Assembly (NCBI GenBank): GCA_013201395.1
Contig: JABMJD010000016.1
Span: 1 to 43,603, forward strand
Origin: Candidatus Syntrophopropionicum ammoniitolerans
GTDB taxonomy: Bacteria > Bacillota > Desulfotomaculia > Desulfotomaculales > Pelotomaculaceae
Reading direction: 5' to 3'
DNA: 43,603 nucleotides
Part shown: positions 42,939-43,603 of the stretch, one piece after another
How positions within the stretch are numbered: the first letter of the stretch is position 1
Layout: every line of letters starts with the position of its first letter
The notes under the pieces: model-generated
What the model saw: the letters and a program-made list of their open reading frames with translations, nothing else
What the model was told of the DNA's origin: nothing
Databases searched by the model: none
Program-made: the position numbers and the translations under genes

Positions 42939-42971
42939 TTTTTATTAAGCAATAATTATATAAGAGCAACA

Positions 42972-43000
42972 TGCAAATAACCCCTTCCTTAGGGTATAAT
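42972..43000 (+). promoter_or_regulatory. Promoter of the HIT gene, inside an inverted-repeat loop
   Basis: TGCAAA (42972-42977), 17 bases and TATAAT (42995-43000) lie 45 bases before the ATG. The -10 is perfect. The promoter sits between the two arms of the repeat at 42975-43038. Confidence 0.5.
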
Positions 43001-43038
43001 TGTGCTTAATAACACAACCAAAGGAGAAGGGGTTATTT
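42975..43038 (+). terminator. 13-bp inverted repeat: htpG terminator and HIT leader arm
   Basis: AAATAACCCCTTC (42975-42987) and GAAGGGGTTATTT (43026-43038) are perfect inverted repeats with a 38-base loop. On read-through RNA from htpG the stem ends in GGGGTTATTTTAT, like an intrinsic terminator. The 3' arm also contains the purine-rich AGGAGAAGGGG before the HIT gene. Confidence 0.5.
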
Positions 43039-43044
43039 TATACG

Positions 43045-43434
43045 ATGAAAAAATATTGTCCATTTTGTGATCCGGAAAGAATAGAAGGAAAAGTAGCGGA
43101 AAACGGCACCGTCTTTGCTCTGGAGGATATGTTCCCCGTCACCCCGGGCCACATGCTGATCATCCCCTACCGTCATACTACAGACTACTTTACTATGACT
43201 TCACAAGAAATACAGGATGTGGAGGGCTTGGTCAGACATCTGCGGGATAAAATCACCAGTGAGGATCCCGCGGTACGAGGCTTCAACATTGGTATCAACT
43301 GCGGGATAACCGCCGGCCAGTCTGTCATGCATGCCCACATCCATCTCATTCCGCGCAGGGAAGGGGATACAGAAAACCCCCGTGGCGGGGTAAGAGGTGT
43401 CATACCCTGCAAAAGGGGTTACCGGCACGTATAA
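43045..43434 (+). CDS. HIT family protein (histidine triad hydrolase)
   Basis: A 129-residue HIT-fold protein. The triad is His96-x-His98-x-His100 in MHAHIHLIPR, and PVTPGHMLIIPYRHTTDYF is the family's first half. Two cysteines (CPFC, residues 5-8) near the start may bind zinc, as in several HIT proteins. Members hydrolyse nucleoside phosphoramidates or dinucleotide polyphosphates. The ATG at 43045 begins at the conserved N-terminus; its purine-rich ribosome binding site is in the preceding hairpin arm. An earlier in-frame start would overlap the -10 box. Confidence 0.9.
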   Translation: MKKYCPFCDPERIEGKVAENGTVFALEDMFPVTPGHMLIIPYRHTTDYFTMTSQEIQDVEGLVRHLRDKITSEDPAVRGFNIGINCGITAGQSVMHAHIHLIPRREGDTENPRGGVRGVIPCKRGYRHV

Positions 43435-43466
43435 CAATTTAGGCATCATGGGGCGGGTCACAGGTT

Positions 43467-43603
43467 CTATTTCACCAGCAGCACTCCTTCATCTTCCAAC
43501 CGGCGTACCTTGTTTCGCTGTCTCAGGTGTTCCAGATGGGAAATGATTTCCCCGGTAGCAAACCACAACTGTTGCAACGGGAACTTATCCCAGGCACAGG
43601 GTA
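43467..43603 (-). CDS. MBL-fold metallo-hydrolase, C-terminal end (partial)
   Basis: Only the last 45 codons are in the window; the start lies beyond 43603. The reading KFPLQQLWFATGEIISHLEH then LRQRNKVRRLEDEGVLLVK resembles the helical C-terminal domain of MBL-fold hydrolases of the lactamase_B-2/winged type (ATGE-x-x-AHLEHL ... V-x-R). It converges on the HIT gene with 32 bases between stops. The metal-binding domain is not visible, so the call is tentative. Confidence 0.55.
   Translation of the reverse strand, partial: PCAWDKFPLQQLWFATGEIISHLEHLRQRNKVRRLEDEGVLLVK

Noticed and set aside
1-43603. CRISPR arrays, tRNA or rRNA genes, and full insertion sequences
   Set aside because: No regularly spaced repeats, cloverleaf sequences or transposase frames were seen in the window.

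Overview
The window looks like the chromosome of an anaerobic, low- to mid-GC Firmicute, probably a Clostridia-type bacterium of the Desulfotomaculum/Pelotomaculum kind. This is an inference from gene content (Tex, HtpG, a folate cyclodeaminase, a NamZ-type lipoprotein, an S. aureus-like CapE/F/G set), strong AGGAGG-type ribosome binding sites, sigma-A-like promoters, and a selenocysteine-encoding gene. No rRNA or tRNA gene is present to place it further.

Layout. (1) 1-2.7 kb: AT-rich accessory genes, all on the minus strand: the start of an XRE-type regulator with a strong promoter, a DUF2188 gene bracketed by a perfect 16-bp inverted repeat, a four-cysteine protein, a DUF2513 protein, a membrane protein, and a 45-codon remnant of a galE-like epimerase. 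(2) 2.7-4.7 kb: a two-gene Thoeris anti-phage system (SIR2-SLOG ThsA and TIR-like ThsB). (3) 4.8-27.5 kb: one long minus-strand surface polysaccharide operon. It begins with the initiating sugar-phosphate transferase at 27.47 kb and ends with a nucleotide-sugar epimerase at 4.8 kb. It encodes UDP-L-FucNAc synthesis (CapE, CapF, CapG), probable UDP-GalNAcA synthesis (WbpP/WbpO-like), dTDP-4-amino-4,6-dideoxyhexose synthesis (RmlA, RmlB, DegT), four glycosyltransferases, Wzx and Wzy. Less usual enzymes lie among them: an ATP-grasp ligase, an ACC-deaminase-like PLP enzyme, two GNATs (one frameshifted), an HpcH/HpaI aldolase and a D-2-hydroxyacid dehydrogenase, plus a decayed CapK-type adenylate-forming enzyme. 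(4) 27.7-28.8 kb: an orphan type IV prepilin and a HepT/MntA toxin-antitoxin pair. (5) 28.8-43.6 kb: visibly GC-richer backbone. It holds an HlyD/ABC exporter pair without permeases, an MFS exporter, a cyclodeaminase, TcdA, a NamZ lipoprotein, a HisF, an ankyrin protein, Tex, a short ArsC/Spx-like selenoprotein, HtpG, a HIT protein and the end of an MBL-fold hydrolase.

The most notable hidden gene is at 40490-40834. A complete ArsC/Spx-like thioredoxin-fold protein is interrupted by a single in-frame TGA exactly where the first Cys of the CxxC motif belongs, and a bacterial SECIS-like hairpin follows at the right distance. It is best read as a UxxC selenoprotein. Other unannotated items are a 28-codon membrane peptide whose ribosome binding site sits in a perfect 10-bp hairpin (37.1 kb), a promoter nested in the loop of a 13-bp inverted repeat before the HIT gene (43.0 kb), and two mutually exclusive hairpins in the hisF leader (36.1 kb).

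In the polysaccharide operon, the encoded enzymes would make three activated sugars. PglC/WcaJ-type initiation followed by at most four further transfers predicts a repeat unit of up to five sugars, flipped by Wzx and polymerised by Wzy. The ligase, PLP-enzyme and GNAT cassette may decorate the 4-amino sugar with an acylated amino acid. No chain-length (Wzc/CapAB-like) genes are in the window.
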